This document shows, one piece after another, positions 32,901-44,062 of a DNA stretch of 64,000 nt. The stretch comes from Sabellastarte sp. h YS-2021 (lineage: Eukaryota; Annelida; Polychaeta; Sabellida; Sabellidae). The notes under the pieces are model-generated. The model was not told where the DNA came from. It saw nothing but the letters and a program-made list of their open reading frames with translations, and ran no database searches. The DNA lies in NCBI GenBank assembly GCA_964017235.1, contig OZ024940.1:2294001-2358000 (forward strand), given 5' to 3'. The position numbers were made by a program, and so were the translations under genes. Position 1 is the stretch's first letter. Each line of letters starts with the position of its first letter.

Positions 32901-34606
32901 CAGATCTATTCCATATACTGGATATGACCAAGTTTGACTGGGCGGACCTGTTACATATCACCCAGATCTGAGATTTATTGAGGTAGAGAGCTATTCCATA
33001 TACTGGATATGACGAATTTTGACTGGACAGACCTGTTACATACCACTCAGATCTGAGATTTATTGATGTACAGATCTATTCCACACTGGATATTACGAAT
33101 TTTGACTGGATAGACCTGTTACATACCACCCAGATGTGAAGTTTATTTAAGTACAAACCCAATTCATATACTGGATATGACGAATTTTGAGTTGACAGAC
33201 ATGTTACATACCACCCAGATGTGACATTGATTAAGGTACAGATCTATTCCATACACTGGATATTACAAATTTTGACTGGACAGACCTATTACATACCACC
33301 CAGATGTGAGATTTATTTAAGTATACACCAATTCCATATACTGGATATGGCGAATTTTGACTGGACAGACCTGTTACATACCACCCAGATGTGAGATTTA
33401 TTGAATTACAGACCTAATTCATACACTAGATATGACGAATTTTGACTGGGCAGACATGTTACATACCACCCAGATGTGAGAATTATTTAGGTACACACCT
33501 AATCCATATACTGGATATGACGAATTTTAAGTGGACAGGCCTGTTACATATCACCCAGATCTCAGATTTATTGAGGTACAGAGCTATTCCATACACTGGA
33601 TATGACGAAGTTTGACTGGACGGACCTGTTACATATCACCCAGATGTGAGATTTATTGAGGTACATACCTAATCCATACACTGGATATGAAGAATTTTGA
33701 CTGGACAGGCCTGTTACATATATCCCCGATCTGAGATTTATTGAGGTACAGATCTATTCCATACACTGGATATGACTAACTTTGACTGGACAGACCTATT
33801 ACATATCACCCAGATGTGAGATTTATTGAGGTACACACCTAATCCATATACTGGATATGACGAATTTTAAGTGGACAGGCCTGTTACATATCACCCAGAT
33901 CTCAGATTTATTGAGGTACAGAGCTATTCCATACACTGGATATGACGAAGTTTGACTGGACGGACCTGTTACATATCACCCAGATGTGAGATTTATTGAG
34001 GTACACACCTAATCCATACACTGGATATGACGAATTTTGACTGGACAGACCTGTTACATACCACCCAGATCTGAGATTTATTGAGGTAGAGAGCTATTCC
34101 ATATAGTGGATATGACGAATTTTGACTGGACAGACCTGTTACTTATCACCTAGATCTGAGATTTATTGAGGTACAGATCTATTCCATATACTGGGTATAA
34201 CAAATTTTTAGTTGACAGACCTGTTACATATCACCTAGATCTGAGATTTATTGAGGCACAGACCTAATTCATACACTAGATATGACGAATTTTGACTGGG
34301 CAGACATGTTACATATCACCCAGATCTGAGATTTATTGAGGTACAGAGCTATTCCATATAGTGGATATGACGAATTTTGACTGGACAGACCTCTTACATA
34401 TCACCCAGATCTGAGATTTATTGAGGTAGAGAGCTATTCCAATTCATACACTAGATATGACGAATTTTGACTGGGCAGACATGTTACATATCACCCAGAT
34501 CTGAGATTTATTGAGGTACAGAGCTATTCCATATAGTGGATATGACGAATTTTGACTGGACAGACCTCTTACATATCACCCAGATCTGAGATTTATTGAG
34601 GTACAG
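29950..34606. repeat. 85-bp satellite, about 55 copies, with superstructure
   Basis: The monomer is about 85 bp (GAGATTTATTGAGGTACAGA, CTATTCCATATACTGGATAT, GACGAATTTTGACTGGACAG, ACCTGTTACATATCACCCAG). Variant strings repeat as larger blocks. One block starting at 30,601 recurs at 31,025 and 31,450 (spacing ~424, five monomers). Another starting at 32,241 recurs at 33,089 (848 bp, ten monomers). No coding signal. Confidence 0.95.
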
Positions 34607-35234
34607 AGTTTGAACAACAGACCTCAGAAGTGTGAAATGAGTGTGTTACCACTGTGGCCCTTAACCACTCTATAAAATATAATGCCTGAATATGCCTTGT
34701 TGTGATGTGTTAACATGTGAAATATACTGAATACCCACAAATACTTGCACAAAATCAAGTTGGTCTCAAAAGCGAGTGTCTTGCAGGAAACAACTCGAGT
34801 TGCAGGATGTTCTTTCTTTTTTGAGCACACAGTTGTTTCTCATCACAACTTAACTATTTGATAACGAGAATAGAGGAGGATGCTATGCATGCGTGGAGTG
34901 TGTAAAATTAGGAAACAACTCTGTGGGCTTATCATTCAAAATCGACCAGTCCACACAACTTCTACCCTTAATTTGACAGAAGTGCAGAGAACGTGGTTCA
35001 GGGCATCCACTCTCTGTTAAGAATGAAAATAAAACAGGCCAGTGGTTTTGCAGTACCTTCAGCTTTGGTGCCAGAATGCAGGTCAGGGTTTTTTGGCTCT
35101 GCAGGAACTGTTAAAAAAAATATCCTGCAATCCTTGTTTTCCCACAAGGCTGACAAGTATGGCTTTGGGATGAGGAAAGGGCTGGAACTACTGTGGATCA
35201 CTTTCACTCTATTAAGACGTTATTAAGACTCCTG
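34607..35234. other. Unassigned DNA between satellite and MITE
   Basis: Open frames on both strands near 34,993-35,226 overlap each other and show no known motif. The stretch 34,610-34,670 looks like the head end of a worn SINE A on the minus strand (GTGTTACCACTGTGGCCC). Otherwise nothing is recognised. Confidence 0.45.
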
Positions 35235-35468
35235 GGCCGGGATTCACAAAAGGTCTTAAGCAAAAAATTGTCACATCTTTAAGAGAAAAGTCTTAACTCT
35301 GCAAGAATTTTGTCATAAAGTTAAGACTTTTTTGCTTAGACAAAATGGGATTCACAAAAATTTGTCTCAGATTTTGTCATAACTTTACGGCCACTGCAGG
35401 GCAGACTTAAGACAATTTTAAAATATTCCATTGCATGTATTTACATTTTACCCTTTGTTATGTCAACA

Positions 35469-35694
35469 GGGGACCACGGTGGCAGAGTGGTAACACTCTT
35501 GCCTCCCACCTCTGTGGTCGGGGTTCGATCCCTGACATGGCCCCAAGTGGGAAAGCTGGTAGTTGCTTGCTGTTGGTCTGCAGTTTACAGAACCCTAACA
35601 AACTGTTTGTACTGGTTTCCTCTGCCCTTCCAACTACCCGTCGTGATATGACCTGTACAGTGTTGAAAGCGATGTAAAACCCCAAATAAATAAA
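35469..35694 (+). mobile_element. SINE A, full length, nested in MITE
   Basis: Complete head, body and tail, with 11-bp TSDs TTATGTCAACA (35,458-35,468 and 35,695-35,705). Confidence 0.92.
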
Positions 35695-36120
35695 TTATGT
35701 CAACAAAATATATACTATGGGGATCTATACTTCCTATAAAAGTAATTTCTGGGGATTGTAATAAAAAGTTACATCATTTAATTACCTATAAATTTTCACA
35801 TTTTACCTTCTTGTGGTAAAAATAATGTCATAAAATGGCTGACTCAATAAAACACAAAGACTGCTATTTTTACATAATTTTACAAAAAAAAAGTAACAAA
35901 TCTGTTTTATAATTTTGTAGAACATGCTTTGGTGTATTTATTGATTAAAAATGTTTTTGTTTTACTAAAATTTCTTAATTTGAATTCAAAATAGTTAAGA
36001 CTTTTTGCACAAATTTTGTCTCAGCTGAGATTTTGCTAAGCACTTTTTGTGAATCCCAATTTAAGAGAAATCTTAGCTAAGACAAAAGTCATAACTTTAA
36101 GACTGGTCTAAGCAAAAAAG

Positions 36121-36568
36121 TTGCCTAAGCTTAAGACATTTGAATTTTTGCATAGTGGTTCTCCTTCTTACTCCGAACCGTTCTTGTCTTTTAGTAGTTG
36201 TCCCTATAGTACTAGGCATAGTCACCCAGATCTTCAATACCTTACAGTTCCTCCTTTCCATTCATCAGTCTTTAAGTCAGCCAAACATTTTGGCCATAGT
36301 TTTGCCTTTGGTGCTCCTAAGATCTGGAATGACCTCCCTCAAGATGTTCGCAGTGCAACATCAGTTGCCTCCTTCAGAAAGAAGCTTAAAACATACCTGT
36401 TTGCAAAAGACTACCCACCATAGCCTCCCCGTCACATCTGTGTCTCCTTGGTATGACCTGGCTATGTCCCTTGATTAATGCTAACTGCCTTGCTTTATGT
36501 TTAGATGCGCCTTAGAGTCCATCAGTGATGGAGATTAAGCGCTATAAAAGTCCACATTAGATTAGATT
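36121..36568 (+). mobile_element. 5'-truncated CR1/L2-like LINE 3' end
   Basis: An open frame to 36,423 gives a typical C-terminus of CR1/L2-group reverse transcriptase proteins (FGAPKIWNDLPQDVRSA, then SFRKKLKTYLF). It is followed by a short UTR ending GGAGATTAAGCGCTATAAAA and an ATTAGATTAGATT tail. Insertion interrupts the right terminal repeat of the MITE, after CTTAAGAC. Only the last ~85 codons survive. Confidence 0.78.
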
Positions 36569-36593
36569 GGACCTTATGTGAATCTCGGCCCTG

Positions 36594-36780
36594 GATTTCT
36601 ACATGATATCAGGCAACTCCAACATTCCAAGCATTGTGTGGAGTGAACTTGGCCAGTCAATTCACAAAAAGTTCAGTTCCTACCAAATATTCTTGGCTAT
36701 CTGTCACTGTCAATTGGACAATTTGTGGGAAGGGCAGAACAGACACTCTGGTGTTTAGTAAGTATGCACGGTATTTCTGC
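36594..36780. other. No gene recognised
   Basis: Short A+T-rich stretch right of the MITE with no recognisable feature. Confidence 0.4.
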
Positions 36781-36813
36781 TTTCAACCCAGTATCGGTAA
36801 ATGGGTTAGTTAA

Positions 36814-37262
36814 GGCCGGAAGTAAAATTTTTCTTCTACTAGTCCCTTCTAAACCACGGGTCTCATTTATTACTGTATTTTATTGCTGTTAAATGATAGT
36901 TTAAGAAATATAATGTACATATATCGACAATACATTGGATATTATATTAAATAAAGTGTTTTCGGTTTATAATATAACCATTTCTGCGCATGCGCGGTAG
37001 AGTGGAAACAGGTAAAAAGACAGGAAGAAGAAAGATGTCACGGCAGAAAAATTTCACGGGACAACGTCTAATAATTGCCCTCTGCACTTGTGTTCTGGGG
37101 TTAACAACTTGATCTGTCTTGAAAATATTGGTTTGAGGCGTGGGAGGTGTCTATTTCATGTTTTGGATCAATGTAGAAACTTCAGAAATATCCGTTTTTT
37201 TATCGGAAAGCTTGGACTCTGTCACCGCGTCTCCACGCCCGGGCGTGTCTAGACGGAAGTAA
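36814..37262 (+). promoter_or_regulatory. Promoter-like patch: ETS and NRF-1 motifs
   Basis: GCCGGAAGTA (ETS type) near 36,815, the perfect NRF-1 palindrome GCGCATGCGC at 36,986-36,995 and GACGGAAGTA near 37,252 lie within 450 bp, with several CpGs around 37,225-37,255. These motifs are typical of TATA-less animal promoters. The direction is uncertain; no downstream gene on the plus strand could be identified. Confidence 0.4.
37035..37112 (+). CDS. Possible 25-codon signal-peptide-like ORF
   Basis: Starts 40 bases after the NRF-1 palindrome with MSRQKNFTGQRLIIALCTC and a hydrophobic core (LIIALCTCVLGL), then stops. It could be the start of a secreted-protein exon or a chance upstream ORF. 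No clear splice donor follows. Confidence 0.2.
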   Translation: MSRQKNFTGQRLIIALCTCVLGLTT

Positions 37263-37982
37263 AATATTGACAACTCATTCTTTTGCCGTCTTGAGTTTAT
37301 TTATCTCCATTAGTTACATGTAGCATCATGTATGGTTGTTCACAAGAATATCATTTACTATAATATGTTGGCATTGTAAATGTTACACTACAACTCATTC
37401 TGCTCAAATGTGTTTATGATCTGGCTAATTAAGTTTCTTCAAACCTTATTTTTGCTTGTTTAAGTGTAACTGCGTGGATTTCTTCTGTTGAAAGTATGGA
37501 TTGATGAAAGCACAAGTTATTAATGTATCTTACTATGTAAAGTCAAAACAATACACCTTTCACAGTGCGTTTTAAGTGACAGTAATATAATTTCTGCTAG
37601 AAATTGGCAGCCCGACTTTGTGCAATTTGTATATGCAAAGTCCCAAATATATTTAATTTATTTCTCCCATCAGTTTGACTTTCCGTATTATGTATGCAGA
37701 AGTGCACAAGATTTATCCAGCGCAGCCAAATGTTAAAGAATGTTCTGTTTTCCGATTTGGGCAAAGTTGAGGTGTGTGCAAAGTTAGAGCATGGAGCAGT
37801 ACAAGTAAGAACTTCACCTGTCCTAGTTCATGTCCATTTCTGTTACTTCAGTCTTTATGTCGGGGACTGCACGTATCTTGATGTACATGGTATATCATAC
37901 TGAATAGGATATGGATCAACAATGATAGACAAAGTTCATACATAATAGTTGGATTTTTATTTTGCTCTAGTAATGGTGTTGA
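37263..37982. other. No gene recognised
   Basis: A+T-rich sequence. A 69-codon plus ORF (37,694-37,903) has no motif. Might be an intron or UTR if the promoter-like patch is real. Confidence 0.4.
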
Positions 37983-38575
37983 TGTCCTCCGTGGCCTAGT
38001 GGTTAGAGCTGAAACGATTAGCAAAATTTGGTAGCCGGGTAATCGCTTGCATTAACCGTCGACTAACCGATTGTTTCTGACGTTTAGCATGTATGAGAAA
38101 TACCGAAGATGTGTGTGTTCCGGATGTAAACAAACAAAATGGCGGATCGCGAGTTGCTGCAAACCAAAGAATTCAACAGATTATTCGGTAAATTGGCCAA
38201 TAATGTAATATTTTGATATTTTAAAAATAAAATGCATATAAAATGCTTTAATTTGGGACGTTTTAAGGTCTTAACTCAAGATACTCATAGTTCCAACGAT
38301 CACGTATAATCCGCCATGTGGTGATGTACACGTGAAAACAACCGATTTCATAACATTGGCGTCGACTAGTGCTTTGATTACCTACTAATCGATTAGTACG
38401 AATAATCGTTTCAGCTCTACTAGTGGTTTGGCAAGTTTCCAATCTCTAATCACACGCTGTTGTGACACTGTGGATTCCATTCTGATAACTGATAAATGCA
38501 AAGGAATGTGACCCGGGCTGTTCAATTTTATGAAACCCCCCCCCCCACCCCACCCCCAACTTTGACCTTTGATCA
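37983..38575 (+). mobile_element. SINE C split by a MITE
   Basis: The head (GTCCTCCGTGGCCTAGTGGT) is at 37,986-38,003. Body and tail resume at 38,428 (TTGGCAAGTTT…CGGGCTGTTC…CCAACTTTGACCTTTG). The tail contains a long C run where other copies have AAAACCCC. Confidence 0.78.
38004..38419. mobile_element. hAT-like MITE, 416 bp
   Basis: Perfect 17-bp inverted ends TAGAGCTGAAACGATTA, with 8-bp duplications CTAGTGGT at 37,996-38,003 and 38,420-38,427. An 8-bp TSD and a TAGAGCTG terminus fit hAT elements. Subterminal ATCGATTAG/CTAATCG-type words repeat in both orientations. No transposase is encoded. Confidence 0.85.
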
Positions 38576-40852
38576 AGTAATGATTTCAACAGATCATACA
38601 GAGTAACAAAGACCAGAATCTCGGCAATCAAAGGCAAAAGGCTGATTGGTAGTGCCTTTTGCCGTATTGCAAACCACTTTATTCTTCCCGAGGCAAGTTC
38701 AACATAAATATATGCATTTGCAAGCTTCTTGGTTATTTTCGATACATCTTTTGTTGACATTTGCTTTGGATCATGTTAGGGTGGTGGTATTGCTAAGTTT
38801 GCCCACCTTTTAGTTTGAATCTATTCTTCCCTTTATGGTGAAACCTCTGCTAAAATCACGTCATATGGTTCTGTGAGATCTAAGAAACCATCTGCCAGGG
38901 TTATATTGTCTGTCTATCCCCCCCCCCCGCATTTGATAGATAAGTAAGTCGTACCATTTGGGGGCTATACCAAGTAGAAATTTTACAGGGTTATGCTTTT
39001 TGTAGTCAGACCAGGTTAATATTTGCACGTCACAATTTCCCGGTGTTTCTACATATATTTCTGTGTATGCTATTGTGCACCCAGAGTTACTATATAGCCT
39101 TGTGACCTTCTGGCATTTGTGATTGGGATGGCTGCTTTAATTGGCCAAGTAATTAAAACGGCTGCAGCTCTTGTGCTAGAACTTTATCCATGTGTTGAAA
39201 ATATTGGCCACACTTTGTTAGCTTGTTTGCAATATATCAGCCAAAACTGAAGCTGCTTAAACTTAATTCCCAGCAGGCCTGGGCAAAATGTATTCGTATT
39301 CATAAGTATTCAAATACATTTTTTAAAGTATTCGAATACTTTTGTGAAAAATGCAAAGTATTCGTATTCGAATACATTTCAAAAGTATTCGTATTCATGA
39401 ATACTTTTTATGAATACATTTAATATTTTTCAGTTTTTGTTGATTTTTTTCACCCTGTACTGACAAGTTTTAGATATAAATATGAAATTTGGCTGTCTAT
39501 CATTATGTGCCTAAGAAAACTAACAAGACATATTTAATAAATACTTTTAGTCCGTAAATATTATATAACATAATAATGACAGTGTCATGTTGGAACAAAA
39601 TAGTGAGGATTATAGTTTTTTCTCTTACATCTCATAAATGCAATCAGTCTGTGTTTAACTTTTATATTGATAAATGACATCATGGGAATTTCCCAGCCTA
39701 AGTTTCATGAGTTTCTCTGGTTTATCAGTTTTTTTTTTTTTTTGTTTTTTTTTTGTAGGGCCTGTATTCTCTGTTCATGCTTCAAGTTGACTGCTGTATA
39801 GTATTTGTCCTGTCCTCTGTACTGGTATCATGGGGTTTCTTAGTGTTTGGGTTCCAGTAATAAATGCGTATCGTCGAATGCTTTAACGCTAACTAAACCA
39901 GTAGAAGTATTTGCTTTGCTCTGTGCTTAGAAGTATTGCGCATTTGCCAGTTTCCGTAAAACTTTCTATTCTCCAACTCTATGTCGGTAGAAATATTGCA
40001 CATTTGATCAGTTTACATAACTTCGTAACACTTTCTGTTCCCCAACACTGACTATGTTTGCACTTCGGACGAAATGGCTCTTCCTTAACATCGTTAAGTT
40101 TTGTCCCGTGCCACGGCTAAACAAGAATAAAATGAACCGGCTGAAGAAACTGGTTTACCACAGACCTGCCATACATGTTAAATGCTAGGGATCAAACCGT
40201 TAACAGCATTATCCATATTATTAGTACTAGACGAAGGTGGGGGGGTGGGGGGGGTGGGGGTGGGGGGTGGGTAATAATGTTTTACTGGTTAATTGTGTAT
40301 ATCTTGGATAGCATGTCGGTGTACTTTATGCTATTGAACATTTTCTCAGTGTTTTGAGTCACTAAAAAGCCACTAATTGAAGCCGTTTCATCTGTGTGTT
40401 ATGTTAGAGTAGAACACACAGTGCTTCTTTGCAAATTACACAACAGTTTCTGTGGATTTTTCTAATACCTCGAGGTCCGCCATGTTTGTTTTTCAGCAGT
40501 CGTAATTTTTTCCCAGTATATCCATCTTCTGGCATGTCTGCAGTGATGAGAAGCCTGTCTTGATGGCAGGTTATATGTTTAGTCTTGTTTTAGCAGTTTA
40601 GATATATTTTTTTCTGAATAGAAAAAAAAACTTTGAACCCTTGTAAATCGACTCTTATCGAGGTTTTATGATTGTTCCGCAAATTCCATCAAATGATGAA
40701 GATTAAGCACTGTAAAAAGTTCATATTAGATTACATATAGATATTCATAGAAACTGATATGCGTGTGGTTTTGCTTTGGCTTGCGAGTACCACGAACACA
40801 AATAGAATTTATCACGAGAAAATCGCACGAGTGCCTTCAGAAGGGGAAGTTA
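38576..40852. other. Intergenic DNA with low-complexity patches
   Basis: A minus ORF at 38,446-38,760 contains a plausible hydrophobic helix (ALPISLLPLIAEILVFVTL) but no recognised family. 39,285-39,425 is a run of GTATTCGAATAC-like words beginning CAGGCCTGGGC, reminiscent of a hAT terminus, without a partner end. 40,236-40,271 is almost pure G/T. 40,665-40,735 resembles the CR1/L2-like 3' end (ATGAAGATTAAGCACTGTAAAA, ATTAGATTA). Confidence 0.45.
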
Positions 40853-41081
40853 GGGGCCACGGTGGCAGAGTGGTAACACTCTCGCCTCCCACCTCTGAGG
40901 CCGGGGTTCAATCCCCGCACGGTCTCAAGTGGGAAAGCTGGTAGTTGCTTGCCGTTGGTCGGCAGTTTACAGTACAGGACCCTAACAAACTGTATGTACT
41001 GGTTTCCTCCGCCCTTCCAACTACCCGTCGTGATATGACCTGTACAGTGTTGAAAGCAACATAAAACCCCAAATAAATAAA
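40853..41081 (+). mobile_element. SINE A, full length
   Basis: Complete head, body and tail. Flanks share TCAGAAGGG(G)AAG (near 40,837 and 41,082), a slightly diverged TSD. Confidence 0.9.
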
Positions 41082-41515
41082 TCAGAAGGGAAGAAGAAGT
41101 TATGTTCTTGGGTGCATTTGTGTTCGTCTGTTAGTTTGTCTGTGTTCATTTTACAGATCCGGAGGTAATGAACCGATGCTTTCTGAAAGAGCCTTTCATG
41201 TGGCCAGGACTGCCTGACCAACAGAAGAGCTGGATTAAATTTTCATTTGAAAGTTTCTGATCATGTCCCGGATATGATGAAAATCCTGAAATTTCCAAAA
41301 AACGATCCCATTTTTAATTTATGGCCAGTGACTTTGACTCTCTGGTTAACGTAACTACAGAGGTAATTAGCGGATCTTTGCTTTGCGGATGTTTTATGTG
41401 GGTAGGGGCCTATCCAAAGGAAGAATTGGTTGAATTTTTGGAAAGATCCGGAGCATACTGTGGATACAAGACAAAAATCCCGACCTCCCTATAAGGGGGT
41501 CTTGGCACTGTAAGT
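41082..41515. other. No gene recognised
   Basis: Single-copy-looking sequence with no supportable feature. Confidence 0.4.
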
Positions 41516-42170
41516 GTCTTGAAGTTGATGACATAGTCAACCGGGCTTAATATGGAAGATAACTATATCTCTTTGGTGTTGTGTTGAAATTAAAAACCCA
41601 TTTGGGTGGTGTCACTATACTTCCCGTGACCCTGCCCAGACAAAGCGAGAAGGGTTTCCTGATAAGAGTTCAAAAAGTGTCCTTGTATAGACAGCAAGGG
41701 GTGTTACAAGAAAACATAATTGTAATTATCAACAGCTAAGCCGAGGTTGTGACTGCTGTGTGGAGGTGTGGATTCATCCGTGTGAGGCTACGGCTGAAGT
41801 TGAATGGTTTCTTGATTCTTGTGTCATGGTGTTAGCTGGTCTGGTTCTCCTTATACAGTTGATGTGGGCCATCTAGGGTTGTCCGCCCTGGATGGCCTCT
41901 CTGATTGGTTTGTTGTTTTTTCAGTGATTGTAATCTTTTTTCACTTTTTTCACTTTTTTTTTTTGGGGGGGGGGGGGGGGGATTGTTTACAGTTACATAA
42001 TAATGCAAGTAGTGTTTTTGTGAGGCTACGGTTGGAGTGAGTTGGATGGTTTCTTAATTCTGTGTCTTGGTGTTAGCTTGTCTATTTCCGCGTGGATAGT
42101 CGATGTGGTCTATCTAGGGTTTTTGGTTCTGATTTTTTTTTGGGGGGGTGGGGGGTGTATTTACAGTTGC
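41516..42170 (+). repeat. Orphan diverged copy of the satellite linker and monomers
   Basis: Contains, in array order, TTGAAGTTGATGACAT…GGCTTAATATGGAAGATAAC, CCATTTGGGTGGTGTCAC, the GACAAAGCGAGAAGGG segment, TGTAATTATCAACAGCTAAG, then two monomers with T/G junctions. The 56/67-bp minisatellite and the CRE/E2F segment are absent. It lies 14 kb beyond the array edge. Confidence 0.85.
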
Positions 42171-42418
42171 CTCCAGGTTTGCTTTTTGAGTTACCGGCTT
42201 GGTCCGTCCAATTACTCTCTCAAATTTGAAATAATGCTTAGCTGACCCATTAAGGATTATATATCAACCGGCGCCACACCAGAAAGGTTCAGAGGACAAC
42301 ACCCAAAATGCGTTACTGGCATGTGCAGATAACTCTCTCTTCTATGCTGTGAACGCCCCCTTGAGATCGGTATGAACTTCAGAGCTAATGCCAATTAAGT
42401 TTTAAAGGTACTTACCAA

Positions 42419-42603
42419 GGTCCTCAGTGGCCTAGTGGGTTATCAGGTTTGTTATATAACCACAGGCTGTCAACCTCTGTGTGTGGGGTTCGACTCCCCC
42501 CCCCCCCCCCCCCCCTCTCACAGGTGACAAAATGCTGAGGGAACCTGTCCCCAATATATGACCCTGGCTGTTGAGCGGGACGTAGAATCCAAACTTTAAC
42601 CTC
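42419..42603 (+). mobile_element. SINE C, full length with poly-C in the B box region
   Basis: Head GGTCCTCAGTGGCCTAGTGG, GGTTCGACTCC followed by a long C run, body and tail GCTGTTGAGCGGGACGTAGA ending AACTTTAACCTC. Confidence 0.85.
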
Positions 42604-43360
42604 TAAAACATGCTCACCAAATTTGCCTTGTGCTCGATTAAAAAGTCTGACCCCAGTGACCAGTCACTTTACTTTGAGGTCGATCACGATAATTTTAACT
42701 TGCTTAGCCGACAAAATGAAAGATTCAGGGATGGTTCCGAGCCGTGTCATCTGCTGCACTTAGCTGATAAATCCAATGAACAAACATGAGGGGGGGGGGG
42801 GGGGGTGTCAACCCAAGTATGCTCACACTAAATTCCATAACGGTTGCCTCCTTTGCCCCCCCTCGTCATGTTGATGCCCTTAAGTCTTGAACATATTGCA
42901 TAGGTTTTATCTGTGAAATTTTGTATAAATTTTGGCATTAATTTTAGCTAGATGTGCCTAATTCTAGAAAAAAATTTTAAAATTTGCATTAATATCTTGA
43001 GAAGAAACCAGCCATTGGTGAAAGTTTATTCTAGTGAACTTCTCGACCGTGCAGAATTGGCAAAATTTCCTAATGGCTAAAACTTCCAACAAATACGGTA
43101 CCTATCAAGTTTGCTTTATGATGTAGACTTATCTTACCATAGTTATGTCAGTTTACAAAATACATTTAGAAACTGTTTTTTTTTTTTTTTGAAAAAAAAA
43201 AAAAAAAGAATCCCTCCCCTTATCAAACCTCCCCAATCTTGTCTACTGTCTCTGTACTGTCTTTGTGAGGTGCGCCATGGATGAATCGATCGCGAGTCCC
43301 CTGACTGTGTCTATCTTGAGTGACATTAAGTGATTTTGCACTATAGTTTTAACCAGAGGG
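42604..43360. other. Intergenic; poly-T/poly-A hairpin
   Basis: No gene seen. A T run passing into GAAAAAAAA (about 43,173-43,207) would fold on itself. A G run lies at 42,790-42,805. Confidence 0.5.
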
Positions 43361-43361
43361 T

Positions 43362-43440
43362 GGGGGGGGGGGGGGGTAACACACTCGCCTCCCACCTATG
43401 AGGTTGGAGTTCGAATCCCCCGGCATGACCTCAAGTGGGG
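43362..43440 (+). mobile_element. SINE A head fragment beginning in poly-G
   Basis: GTAACACACTCGCCTCCCACC and GGAGTTCGAATCC match the SINE A head; the first ~15 bases are replaced by a G run. Confidence 0.68.
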
Positions 43441-43549
43441 AGACTTTACTTATCCAATTTGAGGTATTCAAGATGGATCAATGGCAGAAAGTCGGTGTCG
43501 GCACTTTTGAGAGTGCCTTGTGTCCCTTTTTTATTTATTTAAGACTCTC

Positions 43550-43745
43550 CGTCGACGTCCTTAACACAGTGTACTTACTCCTTCACTTACCGCTAAACCT
43601 GTTTGGCATATTCAGTGGCCAAGTACTCATGTATACTTGCAGATCTGTCTGTATTTTGGTAAATATTTATAAATACAAACTAGTATTATTTTAAATAGTG
43701 CAATATAGCATGCAAGTGTTCAGCACTTTAATTTTTAACTTACTG
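43550..43745 (+). mobile_element. I-group LINE 3' end fragment
   Basis: AGTGC…GCACT hairpin at about 43,704-43,728, followed by TTTAATTTTTAACTTA, matches the 3' architecture of the LINE at 19,754. The upstream T-rich UTR is similar in character. 5' truncated. Confidence 0.6.
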
Positions 43746-43762
43746 ACCTCTTCAATGATTTG

Positions 43763-43890
43763 GGGGGGGGGGGGGGGGGGATGGCGCAGTGGTAAAGCAC
43801 TTGCCTCCCATCAGTGCAGTATGTAAACTACCCGTCGCAATATGACCCTGGCTGTTGGAACGCGACGTAAAACAACAAATAAATCCTAAA
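43763..43890 (+). mobile_element. SINE B, internally deleted, beginning in poly-G
   Basis: An 18-base G run leads into GATGGCGCAGTGGTAAAGCA (tRNA-like A box), then CCCATCAGTGCAGTATG joined to AAACTACCCGTCGCAATATG and the tail GCGACGTAAAACAACAAATA. Confidence 0.72.
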
Positions 43891-43955
43891 TAAATGTCGG
43901 GATTTGGTGGCTTACAGTAGATGTCCAACAATTTAAAAAACCTTTCAAAACTTAC

Positions 43956-44000
43956 CTAACCAGTCGAGGCAGCAATCATCAGAGGTGTCTACCCGATTAG
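43956..44000 (-). pseudogene. Ankyrin-like module with splice donor
   Basis: On the minus strand, ACACCT…GGT (43,988 to 43,959) reads TPLMIAASTG, a typical ankyrin first helix. It is followed by TAG and GTAAGT. The stop exactly before the donor suggests decay. Confidence 0.55.
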
Positions 44001-44062
44001 GTGACCGCACAAACTTTTCACTAGCGGCAGTCTCCCAGGACTCAGAGCTGTCCAGTACTCAC

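Larger units (their letters stand above)
35235..36590. mobile_element. Harbinger-like MITE with two nested retroelements
   Basis: Inverted ends GGCCGGGATTCACAAAAGGTC (left, one base short of a perfect mirror of the right end GACCTTATGTGAATCTCGGCC apart from a few changes) are flanked by CTG at 35,232-35,234 and 36,591-36,593. Inside, further inverted words (CTTAAG, GCTTAGACAAAA, TTTTGTGAATCCC) form a long imperfect hairpin. A 3-bp CTG duplication matches the CWG targets known for some PIF/Harbinger elements. A SINE A and a LINE tail are inserted within. No transposase is present. Confidence 0.72.

Noticed and set aside
29950-34606. CRISPR array
   Set aside because: Repeats are contiguous 85-bp monomers without unique spacers, in a eukaryotic setting.
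34993-35226. Gene in overlapping ORFs on both strands
   Set aside because: Neither strand shows a recognised domain or splice context, and mutual overlap suggests chance.
39285-39425. A complete hAT element at the TATTCG-rich patch
   Set aside because: Only one possible terminus (CAGGCCTGGGC) is visible; no matching inverted end or TSD was found.
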